DNA of 64,000 nucleotides from Microplitis mediator (lineage: Eukaryota; Arthropoda; Insecta; Hymenoptera; Braconidae), in contig NC_079973.1 of assembly GCF_029852145.1 (NCBI RefSeq), positions 18,742,422 to 18,806,421 on the forward strand, read 5' to 3'. Below, in pieces: positions 50,401 to 62,224 of the stretch (position 1 is its first letter; every line of letters begins with the position of its first letter). The notes under the pieces were generated by a model. The model did no database searches, had not been told where the DNA came from, and saw only the letters and a program-made list of their open reading frames with translations. A program made the translations under genes and the position numbers.

Positions 50401-50632
50401 CATATATGATTAGACAAAATCTTTTTTCATCGGGTGCACTATTATTCATTGTTTAGTATTAGATGATTGTAAAAAATTAATATTTATTTCTTATAGGACA
50501 AACAAGGAATGTGGAATGACGTTCTCCGATTCGCTATACGGTATAATAATTACGTTCCTAACAATAGGGTACGGTGACGTTGTTCCCCACACTATAATTG
50601 GAAGAATTGTCTGTTCCATCACAGGATTCGTG
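43897..50632 (+). CDS. Divergent small-conductance Ca2+-activated K+ channel (KCNN/SK-like), partial
   Basis: SK channels are plasma-membrane K+ channels gated by Ca2+ through calmodulin bound to the C-terminus (family knowledge). Three pieces are visible: 43897-44153 (S2-S4 region), 45670-45731 (3' part of S5) and 50497-50632 (pore helix, GYGD filter, start of S6). Phases agree for the last two (S5 piece exits in phase 2; the pore exon completes an Arg codon: RLCER then TNKECG). IGYGDVVPHT is SK-like. Residues differ strongly from classical SK, so this is a divergent paralogue or a decaying gene. Exons for S1, the first half of S5, the rest of S6 and the calmodulin-binding domain were not found. 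A weak extra exon, 43549-43621, ending KQEKK before GTATTT, is in a compatible phase. Confidence 0.6.
44267..44405. mobile_element. MITE family K copy 2
   Basis: GTAAATATTCGCTAATTC at about 44313 and GAATTAGCGAATATTTAC at about 44384 form the stem; the outer end with AAACATG resembles copy 1 at 16285. Ends are decayed. Confidence 0.55.
44770..45219. mobile_element. Element with TTTTCTCTCAGTG right end, left end unclear
   Basis: The right border CTCTCAGTG then TA matches family H ends. The body repeats TTCTTGGC/ TTGAGAAAAAATATT-like motifs. It sits inside transposon R copy 2; no matching left end is visible. Confidence 0.45.
45225..45664. mobile_element. Transposon R copy 2, terminal 440 bp only
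   Basis: The reverse of 31580-32030, with few changes, ending CGACTCGGG at 45664. It includes the three 60-bp subterminal repeats. No other part of the element is present, and its outer end directly touches the channel S5 coding sequence. Confidence 0.85.
45670..45731 (+). CDS. KCNN-like channel exon, 3' part of S5
   Basis: Reads MITTIVVYLHSTAWVYRLCE plus AG before donor GTACGT (45732). TAWVYRLCER aligns with AAWTVRVCER at the end of S5 in SK channels. Five bases upstream the sequence becomes the end of transposon R, so the first half of S5 is absent here. The frame stays open into the transposon (TRAG before M), and a transposon-derived acceptor is conceivable. Confidence 0.55.
45732..46078. 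other. Intron start with family J-related repeat
   Basis: After the donor, 45775-46010 is a copy of the repeat also seen at 41170-41430. Confidence 0.5.
46079..47257. mobile_element. Fold-back element J
   Basis: Begins CACTTATCCAAAAAATTAAA and ends TTTAATTTTTTGGATAAGTG, TA on both sides (46077-46078, 47258-47259). Arms run about 150-180 bp, with an inverse-oriented older repeat inside (46500-46870). Homologous sequence starts at 53463. Confidence 0.8.
47358..47403. repeat. (AT)n microsatellite
   Basis: About 23 uninterrupted AT units. Confidence 0.97.
47703..47792 (-). pseudogene. 5S rRNA-derived sequence
   Basis: The minus strand contains TTAAGCAGCATCGGCGTTGG and then TTGGATGGGTGACC. These match the 3' half of 5S rRNA, including the box A and box C parts of its internal RNA polymerase III promoter. 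The expected GCCA-type ends are replaced by CCATCGA/TCGATGG, which pair. It is too diverged for a functional 5S gene; a 5S-headed SINE or a captured 5S piece is likelier. Confidence 0.65.
48024..49404. mobile_element. Fold-back element D, copy 2 (left end truncated)
   Basis: Matches 28636-29944 nearly base for base but lacks the first ~220 bp of the left arm, where an AT tract (48001-48023) begins instead. The right end ACGGAGCACCCTAAT is intact. It carries a family C MITE at 48438-48721. Confidence 0.9.
48438..48721. mobile_element. MITE family C (ACACAGTAAAAAATATTGT ends)
   Basis: CACAGTAAAAAATATTGTAT at the left is inverse to ACAATATTTTTTACTGTG at the right, TA on both sides. The interior repeats TTTGTGTTAA/ACACAAA. 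Fold-back D copy 1 has the uninterrupted site GTTCTTAAGTACTAACC at 29262, proving the insertion and its TA duplication. Confidence 0.92.
49800..50230. repeat. Minisatellite, five units of 95-117 bp
   Basis: TTATAACAGC/TCATAACAGC followed by CAGGTATGAT starts at 49801, 49896, 49991, 50096 and 50213. Between them lie GATCATATATAGACT and ATCTAATTATATATAGACT segments. Less regular related sequence fills 49590-49800 and 50230-50410, and a similar piece is at 47440-47600. Confidence 0.85.
50497..50632 (+). CDS. KCNN-like channel pore exon (GYGD selectivity filter)
   Basis: Acceptor TATTTCTTATAG, then one base completing a codon, then TNKECGMTFSDSLYGIIITF, LTIGYGDVVPHTIIGR and IVCSITGFV before donor GTAAGA. 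FLTIGYGDVVPHT is typical of the SK pore (compare FLSIGYGDMVPHT). The exon ends at the place where SK S6 begins (MGAG...). It is bounded by element O 62 bp upstream and element I 30 bp downstream. Confidence 0.8.
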
Positions 50633-50662
50633 GTAAGAAATTTATAAATCAATTTATAAATA

Positions 50663-53460
50663 CACGGAAAATAAAAAATAGTAGTGGCAACTCTCTGAGA
50701 TAGTACTGAGTACTTTCTATAAAAAAAAAAATTTCATAAAGCACTGTATACTATCTACACTGAGAGAAAAATCCAGTAAATCTAACTAAAAATGTTTTTT
50801 AGTTAATTTAATTAATATTTTTTAGTTAAATCCATTAAATAAATAATTTTTTTTCGTACAAATATACCATTCACATGGTTTTAATTATTAAGTAGAGACT
50901 CTATAGAGTTTTGATTAGAATTAATTTTTTTTTGAAAGTTCAAGTTAAATTTTGAAGATAAATTATTTATTGAACCATTAATAATAAATATTAATGTCTT
51001 GATGTAATATAGGATAAACTATAATATAATCCAAAAATGTAATTGTCACTTTGTCAAATGACAGAGTTGTACTGATGCCGAAAGTGTTTTTAACTTTGGA
51101 ATTTAACAGTTCTGAGATATATATCTTGCCAGGAACACTACACAGCGGCTGGGCGCGATCTCGTGGCGAGCATCGAACTACTCCCGCTACTGCTGTCTGG
51201 TACCGGTGACTTTCCTCTCCTCCATACATATGTTTTCTCTCAAGAAATTTTTCTCTTGGTTTAAGCAATTTTATTTAGATATTAACTCGTGTTTTGAACA
51301 TTTTAATTTTTTTATGATTATTTGCCTTAAACGCAAAATTTAAACATAAATTACACATATACACGCTTGACGGAGGAAAAATTTTTAATTCACACCGCTT
51401 AAATTTAATATAATACTTAGTGTAATTTTCACACCACAATTTTTACACAGACATTTACACTACACCGAGTCCAATAATATTTTACAGTGTAGAGAAACTA
51501 AAATTTGAAAGACGCATTTAGGTTTTGATAACGTACAAATGAAGAACCTTATTAGCTAAAGGAAAAACTTTTGTCAGCTATTAATATTGATCCTAAATGT
51601 TTTTTAAAATTATCCGATATTTTGGCGAATTATAACTACATCGAAAAAAGTAAACTCGAATCAAGTAAAAATGTTCTTGATTCAAGAACACTTTTTTTTT
51701 TAACGATTCGGAACATCAAAATTTTCTTGCACCAAGTAAATAATTATCTTACAATTTTTATCTTGCAAAAAAAAATATGTTTGAGAAAAAGTTTTTGATA
51801 AAAACTTTTTGGCGATTTAAAAACATTTATTTACTCAATCATTAAGTTTTGAAAAAAAATTAAAAATCCATTTCCTGCCTACATTTAACTCAATTACAGT
51901 AACTTCAAAATTTTAGTTCCATTAACTAGATTTATATTTATAACAACTATTTTATATTAACTTTAAATCAGCAGTTATAATAAAAACAATTTTTATTTAC
52001 ATACACTAAAAAAATTAAGTTATAATTAATTTTAAAATTCATATACTATCAACTAAATTTTTTTAGTTGAAACAACAATTTTTGGAGACTGAAAAATTTT
52101 AGTTGCTTTAATTAATTTTTTTTTAGTTTGAGCAACTACTGAATAGTTAGCCATACTAACGCATTAGTACCAATAACTAATTTTTAATAGTTGAAGTCTT
52201 TTTAGTTAAAATGACTATCGACTTTTCTCTCAGTGTAAACTGTATCCACTACTCTCTGGATAGTACTGAGTACTTTCCCAAACAGAAACCACCAATATCT
52301 CATATAGTACACTCTTAGACAGTAGTCAGTGGCATCTGTAAAGTAACGAGTACTTTGCCGGAAAGTATAGGCGCGTTCCTAAGATATTACAAGATACTAT
52401 CTGCAGATAGCACGTGTGTCGATCTGTAGATGGCAGTGGTTACTGCGCAAGACAGGACTGTATACTGTCTGAGATAGCAACCAGTGCTTTTTCAAAAAGT
52501 TTTCAGGTATATCCAAGACAGTAAAAGTGAATTACGATTTTGAATTTTATTATTTCATTAAATTAAGCCGAATCAAAATCAATTAACTTTAATTCAGGGA
52601 ATGAAGTCGTAATAGCTAATAATACCAATAAACAATTAAAAACTAATTGTGTCGAACAAAATTTTTTTCACGTTCAATTTTATAAAAAGGTATTAATAAA
52701 AAATTAACTAAATGAATGTAGTTTTTTTTTTGTAACGCAACTTATATTATATTGTTTTAATTTTCAAAGATGTATTCAGCTATTTTTTTTTTATTTTCTA
52801 CAGGTGAATTTTCTTTTCAAAAAAGTATACTTTTTTATAGTTATCTTATTAATTACAAGTTTTGTAATTTAGATTGAAAAATTGTCAGGTTTAAAATTTT
52901 TCTTTTTTGAAAAGAAAATTCACCTGTAGAAAATAAAAAAAAAATAGCTGAATAAATCTTTGAAAATTAAAACAATATAAACTTATTTGCGTTACAAAAA
53001 AAAAAAAACTGCTTAGTTAATTGATTTTGATTCGGCTTAATTTAATGAAATAATAAAATTCAAAATCGTAATTCACTTTAATTGTCTTGGATATTCCTGA
53101 AAACTATTTGAGAAAGTACTGGTTACTATCTCAGACAGTATACAGTCCTGTCTTGCGCAGTAAACACTGCCATCTACAGATCGACACACGTGCTATCTGC
53201 AGATAGTATCTTGTAATATCTTAGGAACGCGGCTATACTTTCCGGCAAAGTACTCGTTACTTTACAGATGCCACTGACTACTGTCTAAGAGTGTACTATA
53301 TGAGATATTGGTGGATTCTGTCTGGGAAAGTACTCAGTACTTTCTAGAGAGTAGTAGATACAGTCTAGATAGTATACAGTGCTTTCTGAAATTTTTTTTT
53401 TTACAGAAAGTACTCAGTACTATCTCAGAGAGTTGCCACTACTGTTTTTTATTTTCCGTG
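50663..53460. mobile_element. Long fold-back element I, interrupted by H3
   Basis: Ends CACGGAAAATAAAAAATAGT and ACTGTTTTTTATTTTCCGTG, TA on both sides (50661-50662, 53461-53462). Without H3 the element is about 1.3 kb and almost entirely two inverse arms of roughly 600 bp meeting near 52860 (CTACAGGTGAATTTTCTTTT / AAAAGAAAATTCACCTGTAG). No ORF. Confidence 0.9.
50758..52235. mobile_element. Family H element copy 3, inside fold-back I
   Basis: Begins CACTGAGAGAAAAATCCAGT and ends GACTTTTCTCTCAGTG, TA on both sides. The right arm of fold-back I reads through the corresponding site without it. Includes core Q in reverse at 51126-51187. Confidence 0.88.
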
Positions 53461-53462
53461 TA

Positions 53463-53855
53463 CACTCCTTAAAAAAATTAAGGGAGCAAGAAAATTTTAT
53501 AAATTTTTTAGTAATTTTTGGAAGGCTGTATTTTTGTAAAAAATGATCGTATCGTAAAATTAAAAAAACCAAATTGAAGCTTGAAATCTCTAGTTTGAAG
53601 ATCTACCAGCAAAATAACGTTTTGAGCCACGGTTTTTGCGGAATCATAAGAAATAGTTCGAGACAAAATTTTTCTAAAATTTTTGGTTTTGTTTTTTGGG
53701 TCTACGGGGCCGGGAAAATTTTTTTCAAAAAAATTAATTCATGATTCGTTTAGGAAATTTATTCGGCTACAACTGCTTTTTTGTTTCTCTTTACGACAAT
53801 TTGCTGCTGATAAATCAGCCTTCAAATGAAAAAGGATCCTTCTGTCTTTGATTAC
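53463..53855. mobile_element. Family J fragment
   Basis: Begins CACTCCTTAAAAAAATTAAG right after the TA of element I and follows the left part of the element at 46079 (AAAATTTTATAAATTTTTTAG, GGAAGGCTGTATTTT). It ends without the inverse arm, where fold-back E copy 2 sequence starts. Confidence 0.7.
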
Positions 53856-53859
53856 ACCG

Positions 53860-55399
<1,540 letters not shown>

Positions 55400-55400
<1 letters not shown>

Positions 55401-56653
55401 ATTTTATGTTATTTTTTCTGGATAAATCAAAATATAATTTACTAAAATGTGTCTGAAATCATACCAACCCTTTCTCTTTATAGTCTCTTTCGATCATCAG
55501 ATAATGTCATATAACTTGTTCTTTAGTTTTAAACATATTGTCAGCAAAAAATTGAAAAAACCCAGTCTTTTAATGTTTTTCTTGGATATTCCATATATTA
55601 TTGCTCTGACCTCAGTCAAAACTCATTCAAATCCTGATTTTGATCACTGACATTGATTTCTGCCTCAATACATTTATTCCAGAGAAAATTATCGAGAATA
55701 AAAATTTAAAAGCCGTTTCGTCATTAATGATTTTCGATTCTTAACTTTTCAAACTCTAGCATAAAACGTAACTTGTTAAAGCTTGAAAAGCTCATAAAAA
55801 AACGATTGCATGTAATAGCATTTTCGAGCTTGAGTAGCTTGGGCCAACCGACGCCCAGATTTTTTTTTTTGTGTTGAACTATGGTTTTTCCACATGCACT
55901 TGAAAAAAAAAAATCTGGCTCTGAAATGAAGCACTCTAATATATCTATATATATATATATTATTTTCTTATCCAATTTAATTTAAAATGATTAAAATCAT
56001 TTTTATTTTTAATTGATATCTATTTCCAACTAAAAATTTAGTTTATTCACATTATTCATTCGTAATTAATGACAGCACTATGTTATTTACTTTAATTAAA
56101 TGAATTTATTTTTAGAACAAAACATGTTATAGTTTTATGAAATGAACGACACAAATTTCCTCGAATTTCAAATTCAAAATTGATTCTGCGACAATTATTA
56201 TGGTAATATTTGAATTTAATTTCAATGAATAATTTATTTTTTAAATTAAAAAGAATTTATGATGACTCATATTTACCCCAAGATCAATGTCCTAAATTAA
56301 GGAAAGTGATCTTTGCAAATATCCTTTATACATTTATCCAGCGAAACCATTGTTAAGAGATCCTCGGATCCTTTTTAAGAGTCTCAAGAACGCCAAAAAA
56401 ACACTTGAGATAACGTACCTTTCAAAAGTAGTTCTAAGGATCATCACAATAGTTTGCTTTTAAAAAAAAGGAATAGAATTCACAAATATGCTTAAACTCT
56501 AATTGAATTCAAACCATTTGAATGAAAGTACTACCATCATCTTAATATAATATTTTTTTTTGAAAAAATTATCAAAGCATTAACGCCAGAATATTAACTT
56601 TAAATTTTAAACTATTAAAATAAAAAAAGTATGTCTTTATATCCTGTAACTTA

Positions 56654-56655
<2 letters not shown>
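55400..56655. other. AT-rich intron-like sequence
   Basis: A fold-back D-like end occurs at about 55850-55941 (AAATCTGGCTCTGAAATGAA then GCACTCTAAT). Otherwise nothing is recognised. Confidence 0.35.

Positions 56656-56743
<88 letters not shown>
56656..56743. repeat. (AT)n microsatellite
   Basis: About 40 or more AT units; the YIYI-type open frame on the minus strand is read-through. Confidence 0.98.
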
Positions 56744-56748
<5 letters not shown>

Positions 56749-58156
56749 AATAAACGAATGATGATGCAAAGCCAGTAAGACAGCTATCAAAAGCAGAGTT
56801 GGATGATGGATGAAAAGAAAACGAGGATTCGAAAACGATAAAAAAGCCGTCGGTGATGGTCGAACAGTGACTCCTTGACTCGTCTCATACTCATCTGCTT
56901 CTGTCCATTAGCGGCATAACGTCTTTTTGGTCCATGACCATCTGTTTTTTTTTATTCAACAGTAATTTTCCTTATAATCGCACTCTTAAAAGCTTCTTTA
57001 AAATATTTATTTAAAAACAAAAAACAATAACTACACAAGGACTTAACCTAATTTAAATATTACCATCCCGTGAGAAAATAAAAAAATACTCAACAAAAAT
57101 AACATAAATTTCTATGTTTTTAAACATATATATATAATGATACTCATTAAAATTGATCGGGGCATAAAAACAAAATAATAGTTTTGAAGATGGTCATTAA
57201 ACATTGTCAGCTCAAAGTTCATTCCATATTAAGTATTTCGAGATTTAAATTGATGATCTTTTTGTCATTAACAATCGTGCTGCTTATATCTTAGGTAAAA
57301 AAAAGCTTTAACCCACAAATAAAGCGCCAGAAACCAGAATTAACATTAGTAAAGTATATAAGATTAGTTCCCGCCATTAACATGATCGATGAACCTATAT
57401 CCTGTTTGTTTACTTTTGTTCATAAGCCGTTTCAAGCTCAGACTGAGGTCCAGTTTCAGGTCATTGATGATTTTAAGGTTCATATATACATTTAAAAGAG
57501 AAATCGATTTAGTAAAAACGATTGTGCTACAATTTTTACGGTTTCAAATTTAACGGAACAAAAATTTTGAACAAGTTCGAATATACGCCCCCTGAGGACG
57601 GAAGTAATCGTTTTGTTCGATCGTTTAACTTTTAACTTTTCCTATGATTTATGACTTGCAAGACTTGGAAAAAAACTGATGATCGGAAGAAAAAAATTAT
57701 CAATTTTAAATCGCTATAAATACGATTTACTTTTTAGTCGATGCACTTGATTGATTTTTTTATTTCATAGAAAGCTATCGTATAAATTCTATTTATGGAT
57801 TAAGATTAGAGTATATATATAATACTTTCTTGTGCAGCAGCAGGATACAACGGAAAAGAATGTGTAGTAAACGCAGAAAAGGATTCTCTTGTCGAGTCCT
57901 TGGAGTGAATCGGGCGGCGAAGAGAATCGTGTAATGAGTTGGGACAGGTCTGGCGCCGGTGGCTTCGTCACGGCCTTATTTTGTTAAGCTCTCATTCTTT
58001 TTTATAATTTTTTCCTCTTCAATCCTCTATCTGCCTTTTTTTAGTTAACGGGTTACATTTTTCATAATAATATATTTTAAATAAAATTCAGAATTTACAA
58101 AAACTGTATTAATTATTAATATTAATTAATACTTGATTCAGGCTCGCTTCACCTTA
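56744..58156. other. Non-repetitive sequence, no gene recognised
   Basis: GC-richer patches at 56860-56940 and 57830-57970 show no homology or splice structure I can support. Missing C-terminal channel exons (calmodulin-binding domain) were looked for and not seen. Confidence 0.3.
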
Positions 58157-59221
58157 CACGGAGAAAAATAAATGATTGGAGTTATCATACTAAATTTGTA
58201 GCTGCAATCATCTAGGATGATTAAAAAATTTTTCAGTGTAAAGATGGTTAGTGCTACAATTTTTTATAATTGCAGTTACCATTTTTTATAGTAACAGTTA
58301 CCATCAGGATGATAACAGTAACCATTAAGATGATTACAGCTACTATCAGGATGGTAATATTTACCATCAGGATAATAATGTTTCCTATCAAGGATAGTGA
58401 TAATTTATCACTGATAAATATTATTAAATGCTATAAAAAAAATTGATTAAAAATTCAATAATTTTCAAGTACTGGTGCAAAATTATAAATTTTTGATTAC
58501 AAATATGATGACAAACATACTTAAATTTTATTTATAAAATTTTTACAAAAAAATGACAATTATTTATTTTTTACAATTATTTAAATCCATAATTTAGTTA
58601 TGTACACTTGATTGTCTAAAATATTGAAATAAGTTACTGTACAGTCTTCAATATCAGCATAAAATAAAAATTTCCAAGCGAGAGAGCTTCTGTTAATTAC
58701 TTTGAATGATTGAGTGTGTTCATCGAAATAACAATCATCCAAGTACTGGGTAATGAATAAAATTTGGCCATTGTTGACATTTAGTATTTTTTTAACTTGG
58801 TAAAATGATGGTTCGTCAGACGGTTTCATTATAATTGAATTAATTGTTATTCTATCATTCTGAAAACTTATCCATTGAATGTCTTGAACAAGGTCGTCTA
58901 TTTTGTATGGTAAGGGTTCATGACATCCAATGCTGACAAGAACATCATTAATGGTAACATCATTAATTGTCTTAGATGGTAACTTTAATCATCTTTAATG
59001 GTAACTACTACAATTTCTGATGGTAACTGTAACCATCTAGATCGTAAATACAACTATTTAAAATGATAACTGTAACTATCTCTAATTAACATACATGATT
59101 GTAACAGTTACCATAAATATGATTTATACAATCATCCAGATAGTTGTCACTACCATCGGGTTGATGGTAAAAAATTTTACCATAAATAGATAGTAACTGC
59201 AATCATTTAATTTTCTCCGTG
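58157..59221. mobile_element. TIR element L carrying a transposon ORF fragment
   Basis: Ends CACGGAGAAAAATAAATGAT and ATCATTTAATTTTCTCCGTG, TA on both sides (58155-58156, 59222-59223). The borders are filled with GATGGTAACTGTAACCATC-type repeats. The centre contains a minus-strand reading frame, listed separately. Confidence 0.85.
58581..58975 (-). pseudogene. ORF fragment inside element L, probably transposase C-terminus
   Basis: Open from about 58975 to a stop at 58581 (about 130 residues, no start needed): it includes LVSIGCHEPLPYKIDDLVQD, then IITMKPS-like and FYQVKKILNVNNGQILFITQ, and ends NQVYITKLWI. The spacing of aromatic and beta-prone segments resembles the C-terminal tail of the transposase at 32229-32546, but the sequences are not clearly alike. 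Much of the rest is deleted, so L is a non-autonomous derivative or a capture. Confidence 0.4.
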
Positions 59222-59510
59222 TATTTTTTTTTGAAGTTATCGATTTGCCGACGATTTTCCGACAATATCTCGACTTTTTCGACTTAAATTAAATTTTTGT
59301 CAACTTTTAGAACTTTTTTCATCTTAGTTTTGATTTTAAGCAAGCAGTATTTTTTAATATAAAATATGTTCTTCACGTTTCACCTTACCCTGATTAGCCA
59401 CTATAACCTCAAGTGAACTTCAAGCTACTGCCCGAATCTGAAGTCAACTTAACAGCAAAAGTTGGAGAGCAAACAGTTGCGATTAAGTTGACAATAGATC
59501 GTCTGTAACT

Positions 59511-59800
59511 TCCCTGATTGCCAGGGTTTCTCGTCCAAAAGTTGGTATTCATTAGTTTGCGACCAACTTGACTACAAGCTGTCGACAACTTTAGCATTTG
59601 CAACTTTTGGCTACAAGTTACCGCAAACTTTCTGAGAAAATGGAAGGCAACTTACCGTCAACTTATTGAATTTCCAACTTTTGCCACCAACTTTCTCAGA
59701 AAGTGTCTATCAACTTTGGAAGTATTAACTTTTGCGGCCAACTTAGTGTCTCGTTGCGGCTGTAAGTTTCACGCCAGTTTCTCGCCAACTTGGCTATCAG
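59511..59800. mobile_element. MITE with CCCTGATTGCCA ends and CAACTT repeats
   Basis: TCCCTGATTGCCAGGGTTTC at the left matches, inversely, GCCAACTTGGCTATCAGGGA at the right over the outer bases. The body repeats CAACTTTTGGC / CCAACTTTCTCAGAAAG motifs. Similar CAACTT-rich sequence extends left to about 59405. Confidence 0.6.
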
Positions 59801-62224
59801 GGATGAATTCAATTTGAGGAGATTTCTACTTTATCCGAGAAAATTAAGGTTTTCGAAAAAATTTTCTTGAATCAAGAATACGAGTATTTATTTTCAGTCG
59901 ATAAATTTTTTTTTCTGTGAAGTTAATTTCGACTTGATATAGACTTTTTCTTCTTAAATTCTGACAAGTTTTATTGTTGACCCGGGCACTGCTTATATTT
60001 ATTTTATAAAAAAAAATTTGAAGAAGTAGATAAATTTCTAACTGCCATAATAAATTGACTTGTTTTTTTTTTATAGTTACTGTTAAAAATAAAATTTTCA
60101 ACAAATTAATCCATTAGCTGATTCAATAAATTTTATCAATGTCCCTTTTAAAATTTTACATTATTTTATTATCCGGTCATTCTGGACCGGAGATTGTCCT
60201 ATAAAGGGAGCCTGAGTATTCGAGAGTACATGTAACATCATCAAATTATATTGTATAAAAAATATAGCTATATAGTAGCAAAGTTATATTATATATAATA
60301 TATATTTTCGAACGTAACACAAAGTGTCCGACGTATCTCGATAGATGATCACGTCCAAAGACAAGGGTCTGACTGCCACTCGATTGTCGGCGGCTTCTTT
60401 CACCCGTCGCTCCTCTCACTAAATAAAAGGATACCACTAGTAATGACTTTTAATTACTTCATAATGAAATCGTGATTCGAACTCTCGGCGCCAGGTTCCA
60501 AATCACCGGACACTCGATTACAAGTTCCACATTTAAAAAAAAAAGAAAAAAAAAAATAATAAGTGACCAAAAAGGCATTAGATAAAAAAATAAAATTTGA
60601 TTACCGGAATGAATTATAAAATATGAACATCGTGTCAGCGTATCAAATGAATATTGAATATTTTACTGTTAAAAAAAAAAAAAAAAAAAAAACGAGATAT
60701 TTGTAACAAAAGATTGAGAAAGAATTTCAGTTAGACATTTAGTTTTCGTAAAATTTGACGTGCGTAACTGAAGGCAAAGTGATTACGGATTTAGAGCAAT
60801 TAGTTTATGCTCAAAAATATATAGACTGCATCAGTTTCCTAGGGTTACTATCATCCAGTTTATTCTGAGGATCCCTTATATGTTAGGGTTAATACCTTGG
60901 TATGGTAGCAAAGTTACAAGTCAGTGGGATAGACAAGAGGAACGAATGAATAGTGAATTACAGAGAGAAACTCGTCAACAAGAGAATAATAAGAGAAAGA
61001 GAAAGAGAGATAAGCAGCCACTGCAAGAGATACTTATTCATCATCTTCACTAGTTGGAGTAGCACAGACTCACTGCTGGATGACGGTGAGAAGGGAGTGA
61101 CTAATGTGTCTGTGGCTACCTGAAGAAGCGGCAAGATGCGGACTAGGTTCAAAGGATTCGCTGGCGCCGTCACCCTCACCATCTCGCCACCTTTTTTCCT
61201 CTTGTGTGTGATCTTACAGCCCGTTGGCACTCTGAATACACCACCAAATGATCTACAGTTTAAAGTCTACATCCATTCTCTCGCTTTTTTTTTTTTAAGT
61301 TTCTAACGTCAAAGACTTTTTTATAACCACCATGACCGCAGGATCTGTTTAAGATAAGAGAAAACTAATTGGCTTACATGATTTTTATCGGCGCATTTAT
61401 TTTACCTATTTTTAATCCCGATTATTATCTTTACGACATTTTAAATTGTTTTAAATTTAAGTTTTACATGAGTTTTCTCACTTTCAAATAATAAATTTTA
61501 TAAAAACTTTTGTCGGAAATAAAAATTTGATAGATAATTTATTCAGGTGGTTGTCAAAAATTATAATCTATTAAACTTTTGAATTTATTTAGACATATTA
61601 TCATGGACAAAAAATGGTTGCCTCTACAAATTGGTTTTGTAAATTGCATCCGTCATATGCATGAGTTGTCTATTTATATCTGCATGACGGTAATGTAGTA
61701 TAAACGTAGTCATGCAAGGTACGAACCATATATTAATTTAAAAAAAAATATGCAATGCGTATAATTTTGTTTAAACTTTATCGCAATAAAAATTATTCTC
61801 AATTTTATTAATTACCAGGGAACCATCACTTAATTTAATTAATTAACCTCGATTGTACGTATTATAAATAATCGTACCAAGAATCTCTGTATACATAAAT
61901 TTATAATATTAGTTCGTATATATAGTAATACAATGTATATTATAAATAAAAAACAGTAGCAGAATGTTAAACATGATAATGATAAATTTTCTCGAGCATG
62001 CACGAAATAATTTCAAAGCGCCAACTAATATAAGTGTATAATGAAAAACCGGTAAAACTTATTGTTGTTAATAAACATAAGCTTGATGAAAAATTTATTT
62101 CCACCCATATATGTATATATATAATATTATTATTTGTTCCGACTCATGTATATATGATTAATTACTTTCGCACTTTACCTTGAAATTAAACAATCACTTG
62201 GTGGAACGAAACATTTTTCCTCAT
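59801..62224. other. Mostly unique sequence, no gene recognised
   Basis: Patches at 60300-60500 and 61040-61250 are GC-richer. A 90-residue minus-strand frame (61230-60958) has no resemblance to a known family and a low-complexity leucine-rich end. Probably intronic or intergenic. Confidence 0.3.

Larger units (their letters stand above)
47426..50434. mobile_element. 3-kb TIR element O with minisatellite body
   Basis: Left end CCCGATGAAAAAAGATTTTG is inverse to right end CAAAATCTTTTTTCATCGGG; similarity goes on through TCTAATCATATATGAT. TGC occurs on both sides (47423-47425, 50435-50437), a 3-bp target duplication as for CACTA elements. The interior holds TGATCATATATAG-type repeats, a 5S-like sequence, fold-back D copy 2 and an AT tract. 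No transposase seen. Confidence 0.8.

Noticed and set aside
50978..51268. 96-residue minus-strand frame
   Set aside because: Entirely within element H3 and over core Q; other Q copies do not keep the frame.
60462..60520. tRNA-like GTTCGAATC on the minus strand
   Set aside because: The flanking bases (GAGAG and CACGA) cannot form a T-arm stem, and no A box or acceptor stem is present.
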